A stretch of DNA of 64,000 nt from Thiogranum sp. (GTDB lineage: Bacteria > Pseudomonadota > Gammaproteobacteria > DSM-19610): NCBI GenBank assembly GCA_030148775.1, contig JASBST010000057.1, forward strand, positions 1 to 64,000, in the 5' to 3' direction. This document shows, in pieces, positions 53,430 through 61,880 of this stretch (its first letter is position 1; each line of letters starts with the position of its first letter). The position numbers were made by a program, and so were the translations under genes. The notes under the pieces are model-generated. The model was not told the origin of the DNA. It made no database searches and saw only the letters and a program-made list of their open reading frames with translations.

Positions 53430-53820
53430 CGCCCAACCCCATGACCTCGCGCGTGCCATCCAACCCGATTCTCGCAATACAGCGACGCAGCAAGCCCCAG
53501 ACCACCAATGCCGCCAGGGCGTGTACCAGTCCAAGCGCGGCCAGGGCCGCCGCTGTACTCCAACCCAGCTCAATCAGCTGGACCACCGCGGCGGCCACCA
53601 ACAGACCCCAGCCGCAGAGGAGAAACACCGCCAGCGCCACGCCGAAGCCAAGGGCAAATGCGAGCATGAGACCGGAGTACCTGGCCTCGAGCGTCGCCAA
53701 CTCGAGCAACCCGGCGAGCTGCCGGCGCCCGCTGTCGAAGACCTCGTGCGCACTGGCGCGCAATTGGGCGGCGGGCGAAGCGTCGCCGACGGGCGGTTCG
53801 GAATGCGTCTGGAAACTCAT
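53416..53820 (-). CDS. Phage-holin-like membrane protein (YqjE family)
   Basis: A 134-residue protein with two clear membrane pairs: GLMLAFALGFGVALAVFLLC and AALAALGLVHALAALVVWGL. The N-terminal helix, LLELATLEARYSG, fits the YqjE/putative Actinobacterial holin-X family. In E. coli the YqjD-YqjE pair sits in the inner membrane and YqjD binds ribosomes. It follows the DUF883 gene on the same strand. Confidence 0.82.
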   Translation of the reverse strand: MSFQTHSEPPVGDASPAAQLRASAHEVFDSGRRQLAGLLELATLEARYSGLMLAFALGFGVALAVFLLCGWGLLVAAAVVQLIELGWSTAAALAALGLVHALAALVVWGLLRRCIARIGLDGTREVMGLGDVSD

Positions 53821-53841
53821 ATAGCGTTCGTCCGCAACCCG

Positions 53842-54111
53842 TTAGCGACGGGTCAGGGTCCCGAGGAGCAGGCCCAGCGCGACCGCACCGCCGACAACCG
53901 CCAGCGGGCGCTCCTGCACCCAGCGCGAGAACGTGGTGTTGAGCTCACGCGACTTGTCGTGCATGCGCTCGCCCTTTTCGTGCAGCTTCCGCTCCAGGCG
54001 CTCGCCGGTCTCCGCCGCCTGGTCGATATGCTCGTGCAGCGCGTCGGCGACACGCCGGCTGGTCGATCCGTTACCACTGTTTTCCGGTTGCGTATGTGAA
54101 TTCTGATTCAT
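53842..54111 (-). CDS. DUF883 family protein (YqjD/ElaB-like)
   Basis: An 89-residue protein. A long amphipathic helix (VADALHEHIDQAAETGERLERK) is followed by a C-terminal membrane anchor (PLAVVGGAVALGLLLGTL), the plan of tail-anchored YqjD/ElaB. ATG 54111 follows AAGGAGA. It comes after the BON gene and before the YqjE-like gene, so one transcript is likely. Confidence 0.82.
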   Translation of the reverse strand: MNQNSHTQPENSGNGSTSRRVADALHEHIDQAAETGERLERKLHEKGERMHDKSRELNTTFSRWVQERPLAVVGGAVALGLLLGTLTRR

Positions 54112-54180
54112 GTCTTTCTCCTTCGCTGTAGTCGCACTATAAATGCCGGGGACAATCCCCGACGGGTTTGGCACGCACCA

Positions 54181-55023
54181 TCAGACGCCCGACTTGAGCT
54201 GATCTTTGACCTGTCTGACACCTTGGATGGTGCGCGCCACGGAAAGCGCTTGTTCCTTTTCGAAACGACTGTTGACAATGCCCTTCAAGGTCACGACACC
54301 GTTGCGAGTGTCGACATTGATCGCGTTGCCGTGGACATTGCGGTTGTACAAGAGGGCGCTTTTGACCTTGGCACTGATCCACGCATCTCCGACCTGTTGC
54401 TGCACAGCACGGCCTTCCCGGCTCACGCGTTCGGCCAGACCCGCTTTGTCGGGGTCGATCTGCAGACGGTTGTCCACCCCGAGCACATCGGTAGTATTAC
54501 GTGCAATCTGCTCGGCCAGATCGGCTTCGGCACCCGAGGTGACACTACCGCTGAGACTGACAATGCCGTTTTTAGTATCGACGTCTATATCCAGTCCGCT
54601 GGTGCTGTCGTTCCACAATAATTGGGATTTCACTTTTGCGCTGATATTGGCGTCTTCGACTTTGCGCAGAAAACCCCGCTGCTGCTGGCCGAGTTTCTGT
54701 TGTTCCATGTCGGCCGAGGCCTGTGGCGCCACCTGCAGCCGGTTGACGACCTGACGAATCCCGTCAACGCCCAGCGCCAGCTCCTCGGCCAGATCGCGAT
54801 CCACTTCGCTGTCGACGGTTCCGCTCAGCGTAGCCGCACCGTTTTGCACATCGACATTGATGCTGAACGGATTGAGGTGCGGGTTAAGCGCGTAGGTCGT
54901 TGTCAGCGAAGCCTTCGACCAAGTGTCCGAGGGCGCCTGTGCGCTGGCCCCTACCGTGGCGCTGAACAGGCCGAGCGCCAGCACGCCCGCGGCGATGCGG
55001 ATTGCAATGCTTGTGTATCGCAT
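54181..55023 (-). CDS. Periplasmic protein with three BON domains
   Basis: A 280-residue exported protein with a signal peptide ending VGASAQA. Three BON domains follow at about 38-98, 122-190 and 212-278; each has a hydrophobic strand and a glycine-containing turn (INVDVQNGAATLSGTVDSE, DIDVDTKNGIVSLSGSV, INVDTRNGVVTLKGIV). This is the OsmY layout, linked to osmotic and envelope stress. The -24/-12-like promoter at 55162-55177 and enhancer-like repeats at 55221-55275 lie upstream, next to the sigma-54 regulator gene. Confidence 0.87.
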   Translation of the reverse strand: MRYTSIAIRIAAGVLALGLFSATVGASAQAPSDTWSKASLTTTYALNPHLNPFSINVDVQNGAATLSGTVDSEVDRDLAEELALGVDGIRQVVNRLQVAPQASADMEQQKLGQQQRGFLRKVEDANISAKVKSQLLWNDSTSGLDIDVDTKNGIVSLSGSVTSGAEADLAEQIARNTTDVLGVDNRLQIDPDKAGLAERVSREGRAVQQQVGDAWISAKVKSALLYNRNVHGNAINVDTRNGVVTLKGIVNSRFEKEQALSVARTIQGVRQVKDQLKSGV

Positions 55024-55161
55024 GACTTACCTCCACGGAGTTCCGCTCCGAAACAACCCAACGGCACAACGGTCCCACTAGCGGCGGCAACGGCACATCG
55101 TCGCCATGGCTTCGGTCGTGCGCTAAACGCGGACCGGACATCGCCGTCCACAACAACAGAT

Positions 55162-55177
55162 ATCACGTTGAATGCCA
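55162..55177 (-). promoter_or_regulatory. Possible sigma-54 promoter of the BON gene
   Basis: TGGCATTCAACGTGAT on the minus strand. The -24 part matches well and shares TGGCAT with the EF-hand gene promoter, but the -12 pair is GA instead of GC. Support comes from the repeated elements 45-100 bases upstream. Confidence is limited by that mismatch. Confidence 0.4.
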
Positions 55178-55220
55178 ACTATTATTTTCAACAACAGCTA
55201 GGGGATAGCCGAGACGCCCC

Positions 55221-55275
55221 GTGGTGATATACCCCGTTGGGTGTAATCACCCCGGCAACGGGTGCCTATTCACCC
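55221..55275. promoter_or_regulatory. Repeated GGG-N4-ATCACC elements upstream of the BON gene
   Basis: Read on the minus strand, 55235-55223 is GGGGTATATCACC. On the plus strand, 55239-55251 is GGGTGTAATCACC. A third palindrome, GGGTGCCTATTCACCC (55260-55275), is related. One more copy, GGGGTAAATCACC, stands at 59046 ahead of the EF-hand gene. They are in enhancer position and are candidate sites for the adjacent NtrC-family regulator. Confidence 0.5.
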
Positions 55276-55281
55276 GGCCGT

Positions 55282-56712
55282 TCAGGCGTTTTCAGGTAGG
55301 GCGATGCCGTATTTCTGGATGCGGTAGCGCAACGTATCCCGGGTGGTATTAAGGGCCCTCGCGGTCGCGGCGACGTTGAAGTGGTTCTGCTCCAGCGCGG
55401 CGCCGATAATCACGCGATCCATCGCCTCCAGGCCCATGCTGCCATCCAGCGGAAGATTCACCCACTGTCCGCCCGCGGACACACCCGTCGACGCGCCAGT
55501 GGGGGCCGGCGTTTCGAGAGTGGAGGAGGGGTGGTGTACGGGCTGCAGTTGCAACCATTGCAAAGGAAACTGCTCGTCATCGGCAAACAGTACGCAGCGT
55601 TCGATGACGTTGCGCATTTCGCGCACGTTGCCCGGCCAGGTGTGCGCACGCAGCGTTTCCCAGACGCGATCGCCGATACGCGACACCGCCTTACCCGACT
55701 TGGCGTTGAACTCGCTGATAAACAACGGCACCAGCTCGTCCAGGTCTTCGATACGCTCACGCAGCGGCGGCAACTGCAGCTGGAATACACACAGGCGGTG
55801 GTACAGATCGCTACGGAATCCGCCTTCGTTGACGCGGCTCGCCAGGTCCCGGTTGGTGGCGGCGATCACCTGCACGTCGACATTGATTTCGCGATCGCCA
55901 CCAACCCGCCTGAAGCATTGCTCTTCGAGCACCTTCAACAGCTTGGCCTGGAGATCGGTCGGCAGCTCGCCGATTTCATCCAGAAACAAAGTGCCGCCGT
56001 CGGCCTGCTCGAACAACCCACGCCGCCTGGCTTTGGCGCCGGTAAACGCTCCCGCTTCGTGGCCGAACAGTTCCGACTCCAACAGGTCCTTGGGCAAAGC
56101 CGCGCAGTTGACTTCCACCAAGGGCGCGTCGCTGCGCGGTCCGCTGTGATGCAGGATGCGCGCGGCGACGCCTTTGCCGGTGCCAGTCTCGCCGGATATC
56201 ACCAGGGCGGTGAACGGCGCGCAAGCCAACCGGGTCAGCATATCGCGGGTGCGACGGGCGGCGTGCCCATGGCCGACGAAGCCATCGGGTGTGTAGCGGA
56301 TACTCTGCGCCGATTGCTGGTCGCGCAGACGGCGCTGGGCGCGGGCACTGCGCATGGCGCCAGCGATCACCAGGTCCAGGCGATCGAAATCGACCGGTTT
56401 TTCCAGAAAATCGTAGGCACCGAGCCGCAGCGCCCGTACCGAATCGGCGACGCTGCCGTAACCGGTGAGAAAGATCCACTCGCCAATGGTATTCTGCTGA
56501 CGAACCTCTTCGAGCAGATCCAGCGCGTTGCCGTCGGGCAGATTCATATCCGAGAGCACCGCCAGCGGCGCCTGCAACTGTTCCACCAGCAACCGGCGTG
56601 CGCCCTGATAGGTGTCGACTAGCGTGACCAGCCAGCCATCGCGCTCGAAATGGCGTTTCAGCTCGGTGCCGATGAGCGCTTCATCCTCGATGATCAGCAG
56701 TGTACTAGCCAT
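55282..56712 (-). CDS. Sigma-54-dependent response regulator (NtrC family)
   Basis: 476 residues. The receiver domain (about 1-120) starts STLLIIEDEALIGTELKRHF, with the phosphorylated Asp in VLSDMNLPDGNALD. The AAA+ domain has Walker A GETGTGKG, the GAFTGA loop for sigma-54 contact in GHEAGAFTGAKARR, Walker B GGTLFLDEIGEL and the arginine-finger region near SDLYHRLCVFQ. The Fis-type helix-turn-helix is at the end (NHFNVAATARALNTTRDTLRY). The start overlaps the kinase stop, so the pair is coupled. I predict it acts on the neighbouring BON and EF-hand promoters. Confidence 0.95.
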   Translation of the reverse strand: MASTLLIIEDEALIGTELKRHFERDGWLVTLVDTYQGARRLLVEQLQAPLAVLSDMNLPDGNALDLLEEVRQQNTIGEWIFLTGYGSVADSVRALRLGAYDFLEKPVDFDRLDLVIAGAMRSARAQRRLRDQQSAQSIRYTPDGFVGHGHAARRTRDMLTRLACAPFTALVISGETGTGKGVAARILHHSGPRSDAPLVEVNCAALPKDLLESELFGHEAGAFTGAKARRRGLFEQADGGTLFLDEIGELPTDLQAKLLKVLEEQCFRRVGGDREINVDVQVIAATNRDLASRVNEGGFRSDLYHRLCVFQLQLPPLRERIEDLDELVPLFISEFNAKSGKAVSRIGDRVWETLRAHTWPGNVREMRNVIERCVLFADDEQFPLQWLQLQPVHHPSSTLETPAPTGASTGVSAGGQWVNLPLDGSMGLEAMDRVIIGAALEQNHFNVAATARALNTTRDTLRYRIQKYGIALPENA

Positions 56713-58216
56713 CGCACGGCACACAAGGCAGGGAAAGGGTCACGCGGGCGCCGCCGCCGTCGCGGTTGCTCAAAAACAACTCACCGCCCAGATCACTGGC
56801 GAAGCGCCGCACCATCACCAGCCCCAGGCCGGTGCCGCCGACGCGCCAGGAGCGGAATGCCTGGACGCCCGCGGCGATGATCTCGGCCGGAAATCCCGGA
56901 CCGGTATCCGTCACGGTGACGACTAGACGATCGTTTTCGCGACGCGCGAACACCGATATATCGCCCGGGCTGCGCCCCAGTATCTGGCCGGCGTTGAGAA
57001 TCAGATTGAGCAATACCTGGCGGAAGCGGGCCTGGGGAAGAGAACAGATCAGATCCTCCTCCGCGCGGTAACGAACCGCGATGTGCTCGTAGAGCTGATA
57101 GGACGCAAGCGTGATCAGATCCTCCAGTTCCGCGGCGATATTCGTCGGCAGCGCTTTCTCCGGGCTCTGGCGCGCCTGATCGAGCAGCTTGTTTAGTTGC
57201 CGCGTGGCCCGCTTGACTTCGTTCATGATCAGATCGGCACGCTCTATAAGATCCGGATCCTGCATGTCACGACGCAGATTCTCCAACGCCATCTGCACGC
57301 TGGTGAGCGGATTGCGCAGTTCGTGCGCCACTCCGGCGGCCACCTCACCGACCGCGCCCAGTCGCTCGGCCTGCGCCAAACGGTGCTGCTGTTGCATCAT
57401 CAGATGCGAAGCGCTGCGCACGGCGTCGGTCAACGACTCCTGACGCTGTTGCTGGGCGCGCTCGAGCTTGTGCAAACGCTGAACCAGGCGGTTGTAATTG
57501 TCGAGCAGGGGACGCAACATCGGATCGGCGTCGTCCACCGGCGCGCTGGTGTAATCGCGGCGGGCCAGCGAGGTCATCAGATGGCCGAGATTCTTCAATG
57601 GCGCGATAATCCGCTGGCGGGTATTGAGCCACAGCAGCAGCGAAACCAGCAACAGCGCCGCGGCCAGGCCGACGGCAATCCGTTGCGCCCGGCCGGCTTC
57701 GACGGCGAAGGCGCGCACCATGGACTGGTGGGCCACCAGTTCGTCGTTGCCGACTTCGCGCACCGCGCGCAGCGCTTCGTCCAGATGGAAACGATTGAGA
57801 CGATCGAACTTGCGCAGTTGCTCGCGCGCGTAGGCCAGCTTGTCCGGGGACGTCTTCACCAGATTCGCCGTGGCCTGATTCAAAGCGCTCAACTGCTGCG
57901 GCAATGCCCGCCAGGTGTCAGCGCCAATGGAGCCGGTATCGGATTCGAGCAACTGAATCAGGGCGTGGCGCAGCGTCTCCTCGACGGCGTCGACCTGCGC
58001 CATGTACTGCAAATGTCTTTCGATGGGGTCGATGCGCTCAACGTACCGCCACGAACTGTACAGCAGAAGACCCAGACTCATCAGAAACAACAGCGCGACC
58101 GTCCAGGAAAGCAGCCACACTGCGCGTATCAGCAGAAACTGAACCCCGTATTGTCCATTATCGCCGTGGTGGGCGCTCACTGGGTCTGAGTAACTCTTTT
58201 CCAGCGTGTAGGACAT
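56705..58216 (-). CDS. Membrane sensor histidine kinase
   Basis: 503 residues. Two membrane helices (about FLLIRAVWLLSWTVALLFLM and IAVGLAAALLLVSLLLWL) enclose a mostly helical periplasmic sensor of about 130 residues. HAMP, HisKA (GEVAAGVAHELRNPLTSVQM) and HATPase (LNLILNAGQI, VTDTGPGF, GGTGLGLVMV) follow. ATG 58216 was chosen; a longer reading to 58288 lacks support. It precedes its sigma-54 regulator with an 8-base overlap. Confidence 0.92.
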   Translation of the reverse strand: MSYTLEKSYSDPVSAHHGDNGQYGVQFLLIRAVWLLSWTVALLFLMSLGLLLYSSWRYVERIDPIERHLQYMAQVDAVEETLRHALIQLLESDTGSIGADTWRALPQQLSALNQATANLVKTSPDKLAYAREQLRKFDRLNRFHLDEALRAVREVGNDELVAHQSMVRAFAVEAGRAQRIAVGLAAALLLVSLLLWLNTRQRIIAPLKNLGHLMTSLARRDYTSAPVDDADPMLRPLLDNYNRLVQRLHKLERAQQQRQESLTDAVRSASHLMMQQQHRLAQAERLGAVGEVAAGVAHELRNPLTSVQMALENLRRDMQDPDLIERADLIMNEVKRATRQLNKLLDQARQSPEKALPTNIAAELEDLITLASYQLYEHIAVRYRAEEDLICSLPQARFRQVLLNLILNAGQILGRSPGDISVFARRENDRLVVTVTDTGPGFPAEIIAAGVQAFRSWRVGGTGLGLVMVRRFASDLGGELFLSNRDGGGARVTLSLPCVPCDG

Positions 58217-58284
58217 CCTGGTTTTTCCTTGGCATACGTCAATAGAGGCTCCCCCGGGCACCGTGCTGATGGAGCGAATGATTA

Positions 58285-58449
58285 TCACATCTGCGGTCGG
58301 CGCCCGACAACCAGCGCCACCACGAACAGAGCCAGAAAGACGAAGAACAGGATTTCAGCGACCTGCGCCGCCAGCCCCGCCACCCCTGTAAATCCCACGA
58401 TGGCCGCCACCAGCGCGATGACCAGAAAAACTAAAGCCAATGGCGACAT
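58285..58449 (-). CDS. DUF1328 small membrane protein (YtjA family)
   Basis: A 54-residue protein with two membrane helices: [20 protein letters not shown] and [20 protein letters not shown]. The GFTGVAG turn and the C-terminal basic end match DUF1328. GAGGAGG precedes ATG 58449. Genes of this family often appear with stress and envelope genes. It lies between the kinase gene and the EF-hand gene. Confidence 0.88.
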   Translation of the reverse strand: MSPLALVFLVIALVAAIVGFTGVAGLAAQVAEILFFVFLALFVVALVVGRRPQM

Positions 58450-58563
58450 GATGCCTCCTCGACCACAAAGGCGTCTCATTTTGGTAGCCGCGATCCGCCC
58501 GCGTCAGCCCGCTGCCCGCCCGGCGTCGCCGGACGGCGACGCGGGGAAGGCGGCGCGGCCGCC

Positions 58564-58914
58564 TCATTGAGCACTGTCGATGCGATCCTCGGCTTCGTCC
58601 GCGCTGTCTTCATACTGCTTGGCGCGCTCTTCCAGACGGGTCTTTTCAAACGCGGAAAACTCGGCGCGGTTCAAGCGTCCGTCCTCGTTCTCGTCATATT
58701 CTTTCCACTGGCTGGCTAGCTCGGGGCTGTTTTCCGCCTCATTGGCCGTCAGCGCACCGTTCCCGTCAGTATCCAGCTGGCTGAAATCGGGCACGGAGGC
58801 GCTGATTTGCGATTCCACGCGTTGCGTGGTCTGCGCTTCGCCGTAATTGCCGGCGCAGGCAAGGGTGGACATACCCAACAGGGCGGCGGCGGCTGAAGTC
58901 AGTACGGTTTTCAT
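58564..58914 (-). CDS. Secreted EF-hand protein
   Basis: A 116-residue exported protein. The signal region is LTSAAAALLGMSTLACAG; the cysteine in LACAG could be a lipidation site. Two EF-hand loops follow: DTDGNGALTANEA and DENEDGRLNRAEF, each with Asp/Asn/Asp and a final Glu spaced as in calcium-binding loops. The C-terminus is a charged helix. A sigma-54 promoter and a GGG-N4-ATCACC element lie upstream, so it is likely in the regulon of the neighbouring two-component system. Confidence 0.85.
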   Translation of the reverse strand: MKTVLTSAAAALLGMSTLACAGNYGEAQTTQRVESQISASVPDFSQLDTDGNGALTANEAENSPELASQWKEYDENEDGRLNRAEFSAFEKTRLEERAKQYEDSADEAEDRIDSAQ

Positions 58915-58963
58915 GCTGTTCTCCTCGATCGTTGGCTTTGGTGTTGTCACTGCGAAAGTCGGT

Positions 58964-58979
58964 TGCAGTGACCATGCCA
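58964..58979 (-). promoter_or_regulatory. Sigma-54 promoter of the EF-hand gene
   Basis: TGGCATGGTCACTGCA on the minus strand: the -24 GG and -12 GC are ten bases apart, with T for C at one position of the -24 box and C for T at the -12 box. A start near 58953 gives a leader of about 40 bases. The element at 59046-59058 lies 67-80 bases upstream. Confidence 0.72.
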
Positions 58980-59045
58980 AAGCTATAAGAGGATGAAATT
59001 TAAAGACTAAATGACCATGCGTTCGTGCTTTCCCCGCACGGGCCC

Positions 59046-59058
59046 GGGGTAAATCACC
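59046..59058 (+). promoter_or_regulatory. GGG-N4-ATCACC element upstream of the EF-hand gene
   Basis: GGGGTAAATCACC matches the minus-strand copy at 55235-55223 in 12 of 13 bases. It is at normal enhancer distance from the sigma-54 promoter at 58964-58979. Confidence 0.5.
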
Positions 59059-59146
59059 CGGTTGTTGGGGCTAGCAACCCGTCCGTGGCACCGGCCACCG
59101 ACGGGTCGCCACATCCGCAGCGGCCGAAGGGCAGGTAGGGTGTCTT

Positions 59147-59545
59147 TCAGGATCCGGGGGCATCCGCCGCGCGGTTCAAGCTACCCAACAGCTCCTGCAG
59201 TGCGTCCAGGTCGACCGGCTTGGTCAGATGATGGTCGAAACCGGCGTCCTGCGCGCGACGCCGGTCCTCCTCCTGCCCCCAACCGGTCAGGGCGACGATC
59301 CAGGTGTTGTAGTCAGGGAACCGACTGCGAATATTCCGCGCCACTTCGTAGCCGTTCATGCCCGGCATACCGATATCGAGCAGCACTACTTCCGGCGTAT
59401 GCTCGGCAAACACGGTCAGTGCCTCCTCGCCGTTGTGCGCGACGCGCACGTCGGCACCGAGGATGTCCAATACCATGCTCAAGCTGTCCGCCGCGTCGCG
59501 GTTGTCGTCAACCACCAGAATACGTTGCGCTATCTCGGTCGCCAT
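59147..59545 (-). CDS. Single-domain response regulator
   Basis: A 132-residue CheY-like receiver without an output domain. IAQRILVVDDNRDAADSLSM gives the acidic pocket, VVLLDIGMPGMNGYEVARNI has the phosphorylated Asp, and HHLTKPVDLDAL has the conserved Lys. Such regulators often accept phosphate from hybrid kinases. No kinase is immediately adjacent; the histidine kinase at 56.7-58.2 kb is the nearest. It may be unrelated to the sigma-54 pair. Confidence 0.9.
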   Translation of the reverse strand: MATEIAQRILVVDDNRDAADSLSMVLDILGADVRVAHNGEEALTVFAEHTPEVVLLDIGMPGMNGYEVARNIRSRFPDYNTWIVALTGWGQEEDRRRAQDAGFDHHLTKPVDLDALQELLGSLNRAADAPGS

Positions 59546-59977
59546 GTTCTCTCCTGTTCTGTTTCTATCGCTACATGCAGCAACCGATTGCGGACCGACC
59601 TTCCGCGGCCGATCACGATGCCGTTCCGGCGTCAGCGTCCGTCTCGTTGCATCTCCACGTCACCCGGCCTGTAGAAAACCGCTTTGGCGGCGGTGACTGC
59701 AGGATGCGTGCTGATTACCGGCCCATTGTGGCTTAACCGCCCCGTTTACGGCGGGAGCAGGAAGTATCTATCGGCAACCCAGGAAAGTCGAGTCGCCGCG
59801 TGTAAGACGGCGCTGAAGGCGATGCCGTCGGAGAGGTCCTGTCGGCCATGGCCCGAAACGCACGACATCGGCCCAGCCAGCCGCGTATCGCCATGAAATG
59901 ATTGTACTATCGTCGGCTATCAACGGGCTCGACAGAGGCCGAAAGAGGGCAAGGGAAGGCGTCCGTGGAGCTGGAAC
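59546..59977. other. Intergenic stretch without a recognised gene
   Basis: About 430 bases between the response regulator gene and glmS. Short frames exist on both strands, but none has a family pattern or a good ribosome binding site. I find no terminator with a T-run. It may contain the promoter of the response regulator gene. Confidence 0.5.
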
Positions 59978-61810
59978 CTATTCCACCGTCACCGACTTCG
60001 CCAGATTACGCGGCTGGTCCACATCCGTACCCTTGAGGACGGCGACATGGTAGGCCAACAGCTGCAATGGCGCGGTGAAAATGATCGGCGCCACACAGTC
60101 GTCGGTGGGTGCGACCGGCAGTACCCGGGTGCCGTCGCTGGTTTCCACGCCGGCCTGTTCGTCGGCAAACACCAGCATCATACCGCCCCGCGCGCTGACC
60201 TCCTGCATATTGGATTTCAGCTTTTCCAGCAACGCATTGTTCGGTGCCACCACGACCACGGGCATGTCGGCATCGATCAGCGCCAACGGCCCGTGCTTGA
60301 GTTCGCCGGCCGGATAGGCCTCGGCGTGGATATAGGAAATCTCCTTGAGCTTCAACGCGCCCTCCATGGCCACGGGGTAATGGGCGCCGCGCCCCAGAAA
60401 GAGGGCGTGCTGCTTGTCGGCGAAATCCTCGGCGAGTTCGCGGATGTGCACGTCGAGCTGCAATACCTGTTCGATCGCCCCAGGCAGGTGCTCCAGCTGC
60501 CTGACCAGAGAACGCTCCAGCGCTTCGTCGAGCGCAAAGCGCCGCCCGAGCACGATCGTGAGCAACATCAGCGCGGTCAACTGGGTGGTGAACGCCTTGG
60601 TCGAGGCCACTCCGATTTCCGGGCCGGCGCGCGTCATCAGGGCGAGATCCGATTCGCGCACCAGTGAACTTTCGGGAACGTTGCAGATACAAAGGGACTG
60701 GCCGAAACCCAGCCGCTTCGCTTCCTGCAACCCGGCCAGGGTGTCGGCGGTCTCCCCCGACTGGGAAATCGTCACTATCAAAGAGCTGTTTCGCACCACC
60801 GGCTTGCGATAGCGGAACTCGCTGGCGACCTCCACACTGCACGGAATGCCGGCCAGCGACTCCATCCAGTAGCGACCGATCAGGCCGGCGTGATAACTGG
60901 TGCCGCAGGCGATGATGTGCACACCCTGCACCTGATCGAAAATTTCCTCGGCGCCGGCGCCAAAAGCCGCCTCCAGCACTCGGCCCTGATGAAGGCGCCC
61001 TTCCAGCGTATCGGCGACGGCTCGCGGCTGTTCGTAAATCTCCTTGAGCATGTAATGGCGGTATTCGCCGCGCTCTACAGCGTCGGCGGTCAGCTCGGAA
61101 CGACGCTCCTTGCGCTCGACGCGGGTACCGGCGGCATCATAAATGGTGACACCGTGCGGCGTCAGTTCAGCCACGTCGCCTTCTTCAAGAAACATAAAGC
61201 GCTGGGTCACAGGCAGGAGCGCTGCCACGTCCGAGGCGATGAAATACTCGCCAATGCCAATGCCGATCACCAGGGGGCTGCCGCGACGCGCGGCTATGAT
61301 CCGATCCGGCTGGTCGCAACTGACGACCCCGAGCGCGTAGGCCCCCTTCATTTGCGCGCAGCTGCGCGTCACCGCCCGCAGCAAATCCTCGCCCTGGTCC
61401 AGATGATGGAACACCTGGTGGGCGATCACCTCGGTATCGGTTTCGGAAGTGAAACGGAAACCCTGTTGTTTCTGCGCCGCGCGCAACGTGTCATGGTTCT
61501 CGATGATCCCGTTGTGTACCACGGCCACCCGCTTGCCGCAGATGTGGGGATGGGCGTTGTTCTCGCTGGGCTTGCCGTGAGTGGCCCAGCGGGTATGCGC
61601 AATACCCGTGCTGCCGGAAATGGGATGCGCGGCATAGGCTTTGTACAGCTCGGTCACCTTGCCAAGGGTGCGCAACCGATCCAGCTGTCCGTCGGCATTG
61701 AGCACGACGATCCCAGCCGAGTCGTAGCCGCGATATTCAAGACGCTTCAGGCCTTCGAGCAGGATAGGGGCGACTTCCCGCTGAGCGACGGCGCCTACGA
61801 TTCCACACAT
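59978..61810 (-). CDS. glmS: Glutamine-fructose-6-phosphate aminotransferase (isomerizing)
   Basis: A 610-residue enzyme that makes glucosamine 6-phosphate, the entry to peptidoglycan and lipopolysaccharide sugars. The catalytic Cys2 starts the protein ([20 protein letters not shown]). The glutaminase domain has [20 protein letters not shown]. The SIS domains carry [17 protein letters not shown] and [19 protein letters not shown]. The C-terminal [13 protein letters not shown] is the family end. It follows glmU by 66 bases, which contain two hairpins. Confidence 0.96.
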   Translation of the reverse strand: MCGIVGAVAQREVAPILLEGLKRLEYRGYDSAGIVVLNADGQLDRLRTLGKVTELYKAYAAHPISGSTGIAHTRWATHGKPSENNAHPHICGKRVAVVHNGIIENHDTLRAAQKQQGFRFTSETDTEVIAHQVFHHLDQGEDLLRAVTRSCAQMKGAYALGVVSCDQPDRIIAARRGSPLVIGIGIGEYFIASDVAALLPVTQRFMFLEEGDVAELTPHGVTIYDAAGTRVERKERRSELTADAVERGEYRHYMLKEIYEQPRAVADTLEGRLHQGRVLEAAFGAGAEEIFDQVQGVHIIACGTSYHAGLIGRYWMESLAGIPCSVEVASEFRYRKPVVRNSSLIVTISQSGETADTLAGLQEAKRLGFGQSLCICNVPESSLVRESDLALMTRAGPEIGVASTKAFTTQLTALMLLTIVLGRRFALDEALERSLVRQLEHLPGAIEQVLQLDVHIRELAEDFADKQHALFLGRGAHYPVAMEGALKLKEISYIHAEAYPAGELKHGPLALIDADMPVVVVAPNNALLEKLKSNMQEVSARGGMMLVFADEQAGVETSDGTRVLPVAPTDDCVAPIIFTAPLQLLAYHVAVLKGTDVDQPRNLAKSVTVE

Positions 61811-61880
61811 TCAGTTGGTTCTCCGGTTCGACTGAATCAGCATAGCGGCGTAGCGGTTCGTCACTGTAGGGCGCCGCTAC
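61809..61880 (-). promoter_or_regulatory. Two hairpins in the glmU-glmS spacer
   Basis: On the minus strand GTAGCGG/CCGCTAC (61880-61850) spans the glmU stop. ATTCAGT/ACTGAAT (61837-61809) has the GGAG of glmS in its loop, and the first bases of the glmS start codon in its 3' arm. The layout could allow translational control of glmS, as in enterobacteria where GlmZ acts on the glmS leader. No GlmZ-type RNA is identified here. Confidence 0.4.

Noticed and set aside
55081..55125. TGGCGACGATGTGCC as the sigma-54 promoter of the BON gene
   Set aside because: GG and GC are nine bases apart instead of ten; the site at 55162-55177 has better context.
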